Source: Heterohyrax brucei (taxonomy: Eukaryota > Chordata > Mammalia > Hyracoidea > Procaviidae). From it: 64,000 nucleotides of DNA. Below, piece by piece: positions 24,701-36,700 of the stretch. The notes under the pieces were generated by a model. The model saw only the letters and a program-made list of their open reading frames with translations. It had not been told where the DNA came from and ran no database searches. Position 1 is the stretch's first letter; every line of letters starts with the position of its first letter. Position numbers and translations under genes: made by a program. The stretch spans positions 153,320,329 through 153,384,328 of the forward strand of contig CM053143.1 of the NCBI GenBank assembly GCA_028571685.1. The letters are read 5' to 3'.

Positions 24701-27700
24701 TAAAAAGCTGAAGATGTATTATCTAGTTGTCCCCAGGAAGTATTTTTTTCCTCTTCCCTTTCCTCTTACTGTCACCTCTTTTTTATTCATTTAGTAAATG
24801 TGTATCTAGTATCTGACACATAAGGCAGCATGTTAAACATCATCTGTTGTGCTAAAGCAGTGTATGAAGATTCAGGACTCCTGATCTCATGATGCCATAT
24901 TCCCTGATAATGATTTTCTGACAGGAGCATTAGTTGCCTCTGTTCTGTCCTCTGAAACATCTGAAATCCGTTTTTTAACCAGAAACATCTTGTATAGCTT
25001 TTTTCAACCAGAAATCGTTTGGTGGCGGTTGTTGGTTCAGAGTTTGAAAGACCTTGCTGCAAGCAAGGTTTTCATATTTTTAGCAATTAGAGTTAATAAT
25101 TCAGTTTGGGTTAAGAAATATTAGTCAACAGAATGTCTATTCATTGCATCTGTCCAGCTTGCCTATAGTTCTGCGTAGCTTGGGTTAGTTCATCTGACAA
25201 ATAGAAAAAGTTATGTTCTCAACAGGTTTATGCCAACTTCCAGGCATTTTCTTTTGGATTGAGTGGATTTTGAGACTTTCTTTCTGTTTGAATAATATAA
25301 AGAGGTTTTTGTTTGGTGTTAAGTTAGGCCCTTTTACAGGGGGTATGAAACCATTTAGTCTATAATGAGAACTAGTTCCACTGCCACGTGTTTTCTTGTT
25401 TAAAAATGCCATTTGTCTGAAGGTGAAACTGTTTGGAAGTAACTGTAAGATACTAGAATGTGTACTTTTTGTGTTATATTAACATGTTAGGGAAACTAAT
25501 ATGCTGGTTTAAAATTTCAAAAGTCAAAAGATACATTAGAGTTAATGGAAAATAGGAGTTTGATGGTTACATTTATATATCTTGCTATTTTATGCAAACA
25601 AATATATGTAGTTTTCTTGATTTCTTAGATTTCCTTTTTTTGTGCCATCCAGGTTGTTGTTTTTTCATCAAATTGAGATTCCTTTCAGAGCTCTTTTTAG
25701 AGTTTAAAGTAAATAGAAATAAGTGATCTGTAAATGTTGCTTTAGGACTGCTAAGAGAAAACCATAGGCTTTGAATTTTATAAAAAATGTGACTTTCAGA
25801 ATATGCTCAATTTTTATATCATGCCTGGTAAGCTAGAAATGTATGTTCTGAAATGCAGTTTGGCTTAGGGAAATAAACCTGCAATACTTGACCTTTCCTG
25901 TTAGGTAGAAAAATATAGTGGTCATTTTCTGGAAAATGTTTTTCTGGAAAATGTTTGTGTCATGAATCAAACATCATTTACAAAAATAAACAAAATCAGT
26001 TCATCATGTTGACACTTTTTACAGTTGGAGCGGCAACTGCATGAGGATGAAGAATTTGCCAGAACGTTGGCCCTGCTAGATGAAGAACGCAAGACCAAAA
26101 AGGTTGCTTTGTGTTGGGCTCTTTGCAGCTCTCAGTATATGATACAGACCAGCATTCTTTTTCATACTTGTGTATTCTAGGCACTGGATGTGCAGCCATT
26201 TCTTTTAGAACCCAACTAAATTAATTTATGAAAATATTTTTGGGAAATTCGTTGAGAAACTCACTGTCTAAAAGAAGATTGACAGAGCCAAAGCAAGCCA
26301 GAACCTTTCTTCACAAAACAAGAAATAATATATTTTCCTTATTCTTTACCATGAAGTACTCTTATGTGCTTGGTCTGAGAATAATGCTTATAAAAAATCC
26401 AATGGAAGACAAGTTTAATAACTTTAGTATAAATTACTACCTCTTCAGGAAGCACAGTTTCGCTGCTTCTGGTTCGAGATCTGTATTGTATTAAGAAAAT
26501 CTCAAATAACAATGAGTGTGGCTTGAGAGGATCTTTAACAGCTTCAAGATTTTCTTTATCACTTTGCCTCCAGTACGCTGGGCTTATATATAATGAATCA
26601 TATTCAGTTAATAGAATTGTCATTATTAATATCTGATAATTTAAAAAGACTTTACTCCTTTGAAGTAGGGATTTGCAAACTTAGGTGCTATCAGGGCACA
26701 AGACTTAAGCAAGTCAGTGTAAGACAGTAGGAAGCAACAGGGAACTCTTGATCGAAAAGCCTTTGTCTATCTAAAGGTTCTCAAATTATAATTGTTTTTT
26801 AAAATACTGTATCATAAATCTTACTTGTGACAGCTTGGAAAAATGGAGCTTTGAGGGCGCAACAGAGAGAATGGATTCTTTTTTCTCTTTTGAGAAAATG
26901 CTCTTGTTTTTGTTTTGAGCTTCAGATTGTTTTTGTTTTAGAAGTCTTTTTGGTTTGGATTTTGATTTTTAACTGGTTAATACTAACAAATTTGAGAGTT
27001 GAGATGAAAGAGGCAGAAATAAGGTTTATACTTCCCAATTTCCCAGATTATGATGAACTAGTATAGTTTTTCTGTTTCCTCACCTGTTAAGTGAAGTAAT
27101 AAAACATGCTTTGTTTGTCCCAGAAATTGTGTGGATGAATGAAGGAAGGTTTATTGTAGTATCCTGCCAAGTTGGAAAGTGGTTTTAAACTTAGAATTAA
27201 AACTTTAATAGATTTTAACAGTAGATTTTGTGAATATTTTTCCTATTTGTCACATTTGACACTTTTTAAATTTACATAGATTCGAAGGGACCAAGAAGAG
27301 GAAGAAATATCTTCGTCTGTCCAAGCCAATTTAAGTAAAACAGAAGAACATAAATATCCTCATAAAGGTAACATTAGCAGAAAAACTTAAGCAGGAATGT
27401 TTGTCTTGATAGAAGAAAACGCATGGCAATCTTAATTTAAATATCCTATTTAATAATCGGCTTATGTTTTTAGGTAGACGTTTCACAGGACTAGTGGACA
27501 TATGTTACATGGATGACCTTGAAAGCTTTTTGAGTACTGGCTGTCAGAGAACGCCTCTCTGCTCTGATTGTTGTGGGAAATGGATTGCAACTCTTGGCTC
27601 CCTGTTACTTTCTGTGTATGATGCAATATGTAGACTTAAGTCTAAGAAGACAAAGAATGAGATGTTAGAACTTTTCATCTTAGAGACAACCTAAGAGCTG

Positions 27701-30700
27701 ACTCTTAGCTGTCTGGTCATCAGAAGCTCTCCTGCTGATTGCATGCTTTAGTCTCAGGGGCTCTGATCTGGAACCCTCTGCTAACACAGACTGTCTTCAT
27801 CCTAGAAGGAAATCTGTTCATTCACTGCTGTTGGTAGCATGATGGGCTCAGCGTTTTGGGCTCTCAGGTGCACTAAAAACACAGCATTTTTCTTTTAAAA
27901 AAATTTTTTTTTGTGTGTGATTAAGTCAGATTTGCATACCTGCCTCTTCAGCTCTCACCTGCTGTCCTCACCCTGTGACAACCCACTCTTCTTTTTCTCT
28001 CTTTATTTCCAGTATCCACTCAACCAACACTTGTCCCCTCCTCTCCCCCTTCTCCTCTCCCCTCTAGAAAGGAATCAGTAGGACAGCCTCATATATATGT
28101 ATATATATATATATACATGTAAAACCCTAAAGTACCCATACCACATGCATCACTCAGTGTGTTTCCTAGTCAGTAAGTTTTCTCTGTACACTTCAGGTAA
28201 TTGAAGTTTATACTTGTGGGGTGAATTCCATGTTCCTAAATGTAGATTGCTATATTACTTAAAGAAATATGTAGTTTACAGTGAAAAAGATAGACAGATC
28301 CCTTAATTTGAACTGACTATATAAAGAAGTAATTTACAGCTGTCTACTGTAAAAAAAATTGCTATGTAAGCTATAGAATTAAATCTTAATGTGTTAATGA
28401 AATCACCATATGATAGTATTTGGTATTAAGATTACTCTGTTGAAAAGTGAAAAGGAAAATTGATAATGGCTGTCATTTTCTAAAAACAATCATAATCTTT
28501 TCTTTCTTCCTAGTAAAAACAGAACAATTTTCAGATGAAAGAAGGAATTGCAGTTCTAAGAAACAAACTAAATATGAAAGGTCAAAAGAATCTGAGCTGG
28601 ATTCTAAGTCACCAGTTCACAAAATAGGAACACCCTCTCCTGCAAAGGCCAGTTCTAAGCTGGCACATGTGAACAAAAAAGAAAGGAGTTCTTATCCAGA
28701 AGCAGAGCCCGTGGGCTCCAAAAGAAAAGAAAATGCTGTTGAATTGAAAGGAGAAACAAAAACTCCTACTCCTAAGAAAACCAGAAGTTCTCCAACTAAA
28801 AAAGAGGTAGTAACTTTCTAAAATGTGTGTCGTTTTGTAGTTATAATTGGGTTTGATTGTTTTCAAGTATCACTTCTAACTTGTGGTCTCCAGGGGCCCT
28901 GGTGCTGTAGCGGTTAAGCGTTTGTCTGCTAACCAAACGGCTGGTCATTGGAATGTACCGGCTGCTCCTTAGAACCCTACAGGGCAGTTCCACTCTATCC
29001 TGTGGGATTGCTGTGAGGTGGAATTAACTCAATGGCAATGTATTTGCTGCTGCTTTTTTATTTTTTTTTGGTAGCACTTCTAAGATTGACATTCAGAAGC
29101 TTTTGTACAATACAGATAATTAATGTGGCAAAATATTTAATATGCATTATTAGTGTAACCAGGTATCATACAGTAATATAGCTAATCTAGCTGAATTAGC
29201 CAATATTTGAGTGTTATTCTATCAGATGTTGTGCCAGTATGTTACATATGTAAATCTTCACAACAGCACTGTGCGTTATTTACTCTTATTATTCAACTTT
29301 CATAGATGAAGAAACAGACTGAAAGAGTATAAATAGCTATTCCAGGGTCAACTAGCTAGTAAGTAAGGGGCAAAGCCTAGTCCTCTAAGGCAAAAAAAAA
29401 AAGCAAAATAAGGCACAGTCTAAGCATGGATTCTGGAGCCAGTCTTGAATCGTTGCTCTGCTGTTGAAGAGATTGGTGGCTTTGATGTAATTACCCACTT
29501 TCTGCTTCAGTTTCTCATTTTTAAAATGGGATTGTGGTAACAAGTGGGTTAATAAATGAAACCAGTTAAAGCAACACATGGTACATCATAAGTACTATTG
29601 TTGTTAAAGTAACTGTTATTTAGATTTGTTCTGAATTTTTCTTCTTTTAGCTGTTGTGTATAACAGTGTTGACATATTGAAATCATTTTCGGAGGAAAAA
29701 ATAGTGAAATACATAATGCCTTTCAAAAGTTCTCATTATTTTCAAATATGGTTTAGAAGCAAATGAGTGTCCTTGAATATGGAACCACTACATAGTGAAA
29801 AACCACTGTCTATTTCTTATTGCCTCTTGGGCACTTAGAATTAAACGCAAAGTATTGTCTATTTTAACTGCTCATCACCATTATTTTTTAGTGTAGATGT
29901 CTGGTCAGTGCTCTTAAATACGCTTAGAGGAACAATTAACTTTTTGGCCTTAGGTTTATCTTCACTAAATATTTTTCTAGTGGATGAGTATTTTTCTTTA
30001 GGCATACTAAACGTGTTGAGTTTACAGAGCTTATCTTTTTTATATGGGTTGCTACGAGTTTGAATCAACTTGTCAGTGGATTTGGTTTTGGGTTTGTTGT
30101 CCTTTTTTAGTAAGAAGAATTCTTTAAGTGACACCGTTACTCTTCACTGTATTTTTCAAGGTTGGAATAGAAATGACTCAGAACTTTTGCTTAAGCAGTT
30201 TCTTAAAAAAAAAAAAAAAAACGAAACCAAACCCATTGCCATCAAGTCGATTTTCACTCATAGCGACCCCGTAAGACATAGTAGAATTGCCCGACAGAGT
30301 TTCCAAAGAGTGCTTGGTGGCTTTGAACTGCAGACCTTTTTTTTTGGTTAGCAGATGTAGCACTTAACCAGTATAAAACCAGGGTTTCCTGAGCAGTTTA
30401 GGAACATCAAAATCTGTTTAAAAAAATTTAGTTCATCTTGGTCAAGTAACAAGTAATTTTGACCTCATAAATGGTATGCTTCAAAAGTCATGACTTTAAT
30501 TAGAATTCAGATTTTTTTTTCCTTATAGAATTAGTGTTCTAAATGAATATTTTTCTCATTTTGGTGTGCATTGGATTCTCTTGCAAAGCTTGTTAAAAAT
30601 AAGATTTTGTAGGGCATGCAGTCTGGGTAGCTGTGTTCCAGTAAGCTCCCCAGATGATTTGAATGCACACTAACGTTTGAGAACCACTGTTAAAAATTGC

Positions 30701-33700
30701 CGATAGGTTCTAGAGCCATCCCAGAATGGCATGTTTAACTCATAGCATAACCCAGCTACAGCCCAGGTAGCTCAGGGTGGTTAAGAGCTCAGGCTGCAAA
30801 CCAACAGGCTTGCAGTTTGAGTATACCCGCTGCTCACGGAGACCCTGTGGGGCAGTGCTGCTCTGTCCTGTAGGGTAGCTGTGAGTCGGAAGGGATTCAG
30901 CAGCACAACAAGCATAGCAAACGATCTTAGCTCTCAAATCAGTTCTTTATATTAATGTTTTTCCAGTCAGAGATTTTTGATGACTTATGAATTAAAAATA
31001 ATGTAAAAAAAAAAAAAAAGATAAACAGCAGAGACCATCTTGTAGTGATTTTAAAACCAGAATGATCTAGGATGTTTTTCCTTCGAATACACATGCCTTG
31101 ACCATACCCTGTATCTCTGAATCAGAAACCAGAGATGGGTGATGGGATGCGTAGTTTAAAATTTTCCCAGGATTTCCTGAACTGTACCCATGGTAAGATC
31201 TCCTGAAGGAAAATGAATGGGAGAGCTTACACATAGATGGAGAGTAGTGGCATGTAGAGTGTGTCTGTTCTTTGGTGTAAACCTTGCTCCTTGTTTGAGC
31301 TGGCTGCTTGTGTGAAGGTTTATGATTCTCAGACTGGAGTATAGGGTGTTGTGTGAAGGGTGTTCCAGGTCACAGGATAAATACAGCATGTCTTCTTCAG
31401 TAATCAGGTTTACTTAGGAAAAACTTAATTTTACCTTAAAAACAAGAATATAGATATATACTATAGAATAGAACTAAAAATTTATGTGAATTTTTTAAAT
31501 AAAACACACTCTTCAGTTTATTTGCTTGGAGCTGACAACTTGGCTTATACCTATAGAGAAAGTGGGAAGGTTTGAGAAGGACTGATGCAGGGATCTATCT
31601 AAGTCAGGCATCTGGAAGCTGGGGACTGAGTACCTTCACAGCTGAAAGTGACACACCAACGTGATGTATTCACTGGTAGATACCTATTTTTAATTTTATG
31701 TGAATTTTGCTGGCTGCTCAGTTTCCTTTTCCTTTCCTTAGTCTACAAGTCCTGAAGATTTGGAAAAGAAACGCACTAATTACCAGGCTTATCGAAGCTA
31801 CCTAAATCGTGAAGGTCCCAAAGCTCTGGGCTCCAAGGAAATACCAAAGGTAAGAGCAGTGGGAGTCCGTGTTGTTCCCTGAAGGTCGCTGGCTGTGAGT
31901 CCATGTGCGTGTTCACTGAGAATTAGTAATTAAAACTGAGAAACAGAAGAGTCTCAGTCACTGTCCTAGGAATTTGGGATGTTTGTTTTGATGGATACTC
32001 AGAAAAATTTTCATTTAAATAACAAGTAAGCCTAGCAGGCAGTCAAAATATTTGTTTACATGATATTTAAAAAACTGACATCTCTTCTCAGAAATATTTC
32101 TTAATATGAAATTGCAGCATACTTGTGTTGCAACTAAAGATCAGGTGCCAAATTACTGTTTTCACAAGTTTAATTGTGTTTAACTTAAAGATGATTTTAA
32201 AATGTCCTGTTTTCTTAATATGTGTTTGAATGTCTAATTGTACATGAGACCGAGTCTCGCCACCCTTGCTTCTAAGGAGCACTCTGGCTGTACTTCTTCT
32301 AAGATAGATCTGTCTGTTCTGGCTGTCCATAGTACATTCAGTATTCTCTGCCAGCACTATGATTCAAAGACATCCATTTTTCTTTGGTCTTCCTTATTCA
32401 TTGTACAGTTTTCACATGCATATGGAGTAACTGAAAATACCGTGGCTTGGGTGGGGTGCATCTTAGTCCGCAGAGTGACTTCTTTGCTTCTGAACACTTT
32501 AAAGAGGTCTTCTATGGGCTCTTTGTAATACATTTGTTTGATTTCTTCACCGCTACTTCATGGGTGTTGATTGCAGATCCAAGTAAAATGAAGTCCTTGA
32601 CAGCTTCAGTGTTTTCTCCATTTATCATCATGTTGCGTACTGGTCTAGTTGCAAGCGTTTTGTGTTTTCTTTATGTTGAAGCGTAATCCATACTGAAGAC
32701 TTACTGAAGACTGGTGGCCAAGAGTTGGATAATAAAATAAAAGTGGGAAGTTGGGAGTGGGAAGTGGGAAAGAATAATTTCCAATTTATTGTCATAAGCA
32801 ACTAGGTAGATGCTGGTGCCGTTGGTGGCAAATAGATACACAGATCTGGAGCTCAGGACAGTCAAGGCTGGATATAAAAACTTGGACTTTATTAGCATGT
32901 AAATAATATTTGAATGGCTTGAGGAGAAATAGTGCAGAGTAAGAAGAGGACTTAAGCTCCAACTTCTGACTGGAGTACAGGAGAGGGAGAAACTCTAAAG
33001 AAAGCTGAGAAGCAGCAGCACAATGTAGGAGGGAAGCCTGGTTAGGGTGGTGTCACAGCACAGTGAGTGAGTGGTTAAGTCTGTCATGTTGCTGAGATAC
33101 CAGTTACGAGGAGACTGGAAATTCTCTGTAGTATTCAGTACCATGCATAGTCCTTAGTGTAAGAGTCATTTCCACAGAGTGATAGAGGCAGAGCCTGATG
33201 AAAGTGGGTTGGAGAGTGAGTGGGAGGAGATAAAACAGACAGCATAAGCAAGTGATACTTTGAAGGCTTGGTTGTAAACAGAGAGGAGGGGAGAGAGAGA
33301 AATTATAGGTAGAAATGGGAGGTGGGGCTTAAAGGGAGAAGGGAAATATTTTTAAGGTAGAAGCTTGTCTTTTTTTCTTTTGTTGATGGGATAGATCTAC
33401 CAGAAAGGGAGAGATTGAAGATATACCAGCAAGAGAAGGGAGAAGGATAATCAGATGTCATCTGAGATTTCTGAGATGGTAGGAAGCGGCAGGTATCCTG
33501 ACCACGTATGGACATTAGTAATTCCCCTAATGAAAAAAGGAGGAAGATGGTATAATTGAGAGATACGAGCCTCATGGAGTTAGTGAGTTGCGCAGGAGGC
33601 TAGAAGAAGATGCTAGCTTGAGAGACCTTCATGACTTTAGAGAAGAGGCTGAGGCTATTGGGTGGTCTGCTGGTCCCAGAGCCAGAGTTCTCCAGTGGAA

Positions 33701-36700
33701 GAGTTTGGTAGAGAGATAGAAGTGTTGAGATGGATAAGATAAAAGATATTGAGAGCCTTAAAGAGATGGTACCATGATTAGGGTGTGGAGTAGGGGCTTG
33801 AGTGGGGAGTGTAGTGTACCAGCGTGAGTTTGAATTCGTTGAGAAGCATCTAAGTGCTTGTACTAGGTCATTGCAATCCTGGAATGATGGGGCCTGGTAG
33901 GGACCTTGAGATGTTATAGAGGCTTTTTTTTTTCATCCTAACAGATTTCTTTTGGTCGACTGAGAAAGATTCTTCATCAGAACGGTAAAGAATTGAACTT
34001 ATATTGGGGCAGTCTTTAAATTTTGTTTGGCTTCTTGTTCAAAGCCTTTTTTCAGTCTGTGTTTTAGTCAACTAGTGCTGCTGTAACAGAAATACCACAG
34101 AGTGGATGGCTTTAACAAAGGAAAGTTTATTCTTACACAACCCGGTATGCTACAAGTCCAAATTCAGGATGTCCACTCCAGGGGAAAGCTTTCCCCCTTG
34201 TCGACTGGAGGAAAGTCCAGTATTGTATCAGTCTTTGTCCAGGAAGCATCATGGCACAGGAACCTCAGGTCTGAAGGACGTTCTCTTCTCCTGATGCTGT
34301 TTTCTTGATGGGGTGAGGTTCCCAATTCTCTGCTTGCTTCTCTTGCCTTTTATCTCTTGTAGGATGCAAGGATTAAGGGTGGGCAAGCCACACTCTAGGG
34401 AAACTCCCTTTACAGTGGAGCAGGGAGGTGATCTTCTGAAGAGATTTACAGTCCCACCCTAATCACTTAACATGCAGCACAGGAAAATCCCCAAATGGAG
34501 GACAGTCATAGAATACAGGGAATCATGGTCACATGGCTGCACCTATCCATGACAGTCTGTGTTGCTGTTCACTATTCACAGAGTAATATGTAACTTTGAG
34601 TAACATACAATTTTGATTTTCATTTTGCTTGGTTGTACCATTTTATTAAACCAGTGAGTTGCAAAGATAAAAAATGCTAAAACTAAATACAAGTTTCCCC
34701 AGCTGTCTGAAAGTAGAGCATGCATATGAAACCTTTTGAAGCCAAAATGAGATAAAGTGAAGAAGCAATTACCATTAATTTACATGGAAAAAATTTGGGG
34801 GGGGCATCCGTAGACCCTGAAAATAATCTATAAAACCTGAAAAAACACTAACATGAGATCTGACAGTTAAGTACACAAACTTGTTCTAAGTGCTGCATCC
34901 CTCGTTGATAAGTATGACTGCGGTCACCTTTGAAGGGTACCCCTTGGGAAGCTCTGCACCAGGGCTAGTGCCTAGTCCACGCTTCCAAACAGTTTTGGAA
35001 CACTTTCCAGAATGGCCATTGTGCACGGTGGCATGCTGGCAAGTTCACAAACTTAATTGTATAGTTGTCTGTGAGGGAGTTTTTAGCCAGAAAACAAATA
35101 ACTGTTGAAACCCTTCCTAGTCAGCCAATCTGCCCTCCAGTGACTTTTTTCTTTACCTGAACCTAAGGGAAATATTGAAAGGAAGACATTTGGATGATAT
35201 TCAGGACATCAAGGGTAATATGACAACAGCGCTGACGGCCGTCTGAGAAAGAGAGTTCCAACACTGCTTTGAAGGGTAGCTAGGCTCTGGCATTGGCACA
35301 TAGCTTCTCCAGAGGAGTACTTTAAAGGTGACCACAGTGATATTCAGCAGTGAGGTGGGCACCACTTTTTGTGGGATGAGTTTACAGACTGAATCGGTGG
35401 TCCTCATGCAGCTGAAGCAGGAATGATGCAGTGATGTCACGTGTGTGCAGCGCAGTGTCACTGACCAGCTCAGGGAAGTCAGTGCCTGTGAGCACACGGG
35501 AAGGCTGAACAGTAGCGGTGGTGACGGCAGTAGTCCTGGTGGCTGAGCCGGCACACGAGGCTGGGTGGAAGGGCCAGGGTTCAAATCCCACAGGGGGGCA
35601 GGATTTCTCTTGTACTAGGCCTAATATGCTTCCAAGCTCTCTCAGGTTTTCCTTATACCTTAGGACACATCTTGCTAATGGATGAGCCGAGTAGATTGAG
35701 ATAAAGCACAGGTGCTCACAGGCACGGCTCAAAGCTGAGGCAGCTTGCTGAGATGTGAGTCTCGGTCTTGGGGGAAGGAGAAGGAGCTCGACGGGGCCTC
35801 TCTCGCTGCTCCTGCTGGGGTGTGCCCTGCCTCTGTGATGGCCCACTGCAAAACAAAAGCTGATGGCTGTTTCCACTTTTCACCTTTCTCCGTAAAAGAG
35901 AAAATCCTTTCTGATTCCTTTTGGTTAGCAAAAAAAGTTATTAAATGGAGGTCTTTCATAAAAACAAAGGTGGTATAAAATGAACTTAGAAAAAGCAGGG
36001 TATAGCTGTACAGTTCTAAGTAGGATTAAATGTCTCTGCCATCGAGGTCTCTTTGTCTAGGGTTGCTTGTATTGTAAGTGTTTTTCCAATAAAAGGATGA
36101 TAACATGATCCTCCTTGGAAACCCTGATGGCGTAGTGGTTAAGTGCTACATCTGCTAACCCAAAGGTCAGTAGTTCAAATCTGCCAGGCACTCCTTGGAA
36201 ACTCTGTGGGGCAGTTATACTCTGTCTGTAGGGTCACTGTGAGTCAGAATTGACTCCACAGCATTGAGTTTGTTTGTTGTAAGTTACTAGCAGGTTGTTA
36301 TTTACTATCATAAGGTGATTAACAGAGAGAAAGGCAGGAGCTACAATATGTTTGCATGCCATGAGCCAGGCTTAGAATCGGTGCTTTCGTTTTTGGGCAA
36401 CAGCAGGAGTTGCTGTAGGTGGACTGCATGTAATTATTTACTTATATTTATACGTTAGCCAGTAGTTTAAATATAAAACAGACATAATGGAAAACAGTAT
36501 GAATCAGTCATTTTAATAAGCTTTGCTGACAGTATTGGATCCTCGGGACTGAACCAGTAAGCAACATCATGATAAACAGAAAAAAGAGTAAAGGTGTCAG
36601 GATTTCATTTTACTTGGATCCCCAATCAGCACCTGTGGAAGCCACAGTCAGGAAAGCAAAGGACGTACTGCACTGGGAAAGTCTGCTGCAAAAGGCCTCT

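Larger units (their letters stand above)
20845..26024. other. RFC1 intron 6
   Basis: 5.2 kb. It contains an L1 3' end copy (22571-24277) and an L2-like piece (24350-24465). The segment 21221-21780 has the look of an old dispersed repeat ('tacttattgagtacttacag', 'gagcagagaagtgatatgac') that I could not name. From 24600 to 26020 nothing is recognised. Confidence 0.8.
27368..28513. other. RFC1 intron 8
   Basis: 1.1 kb. Contains a diverged L1-tail-like segment (27893-28095) and a TA-rich microsatellite (28091-28118). The rest is unassigned. Confidence 0.75.
28807..31741. other. RFC1 intron 9
   Basis: 2.9 kb. Contains four AfroSINE copies or fragments, two MIR fragments and a MER5-like piece, listed separately. 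From about 31000 to 31740 nothing is recognised apart from an A14 run near 31005. Confidence 0.8.

Noticed and set aside
32238..32686. + strand open frames of 96 and 79 codons
   Set aside because: They lie antisense to an RTE LINE fragment and have no protein match I recognise.
35540..35589. Functional tRNA gene
   Set aside because: A and B boxes fit, but the acceptor and T stems do not pair.
35382..35876. - strand frame of 164 codons
   Set aside because: It crosses the tRNA-like segment and one repeat arm; composition is driven by GC-rich sequence and no domain is recognised.
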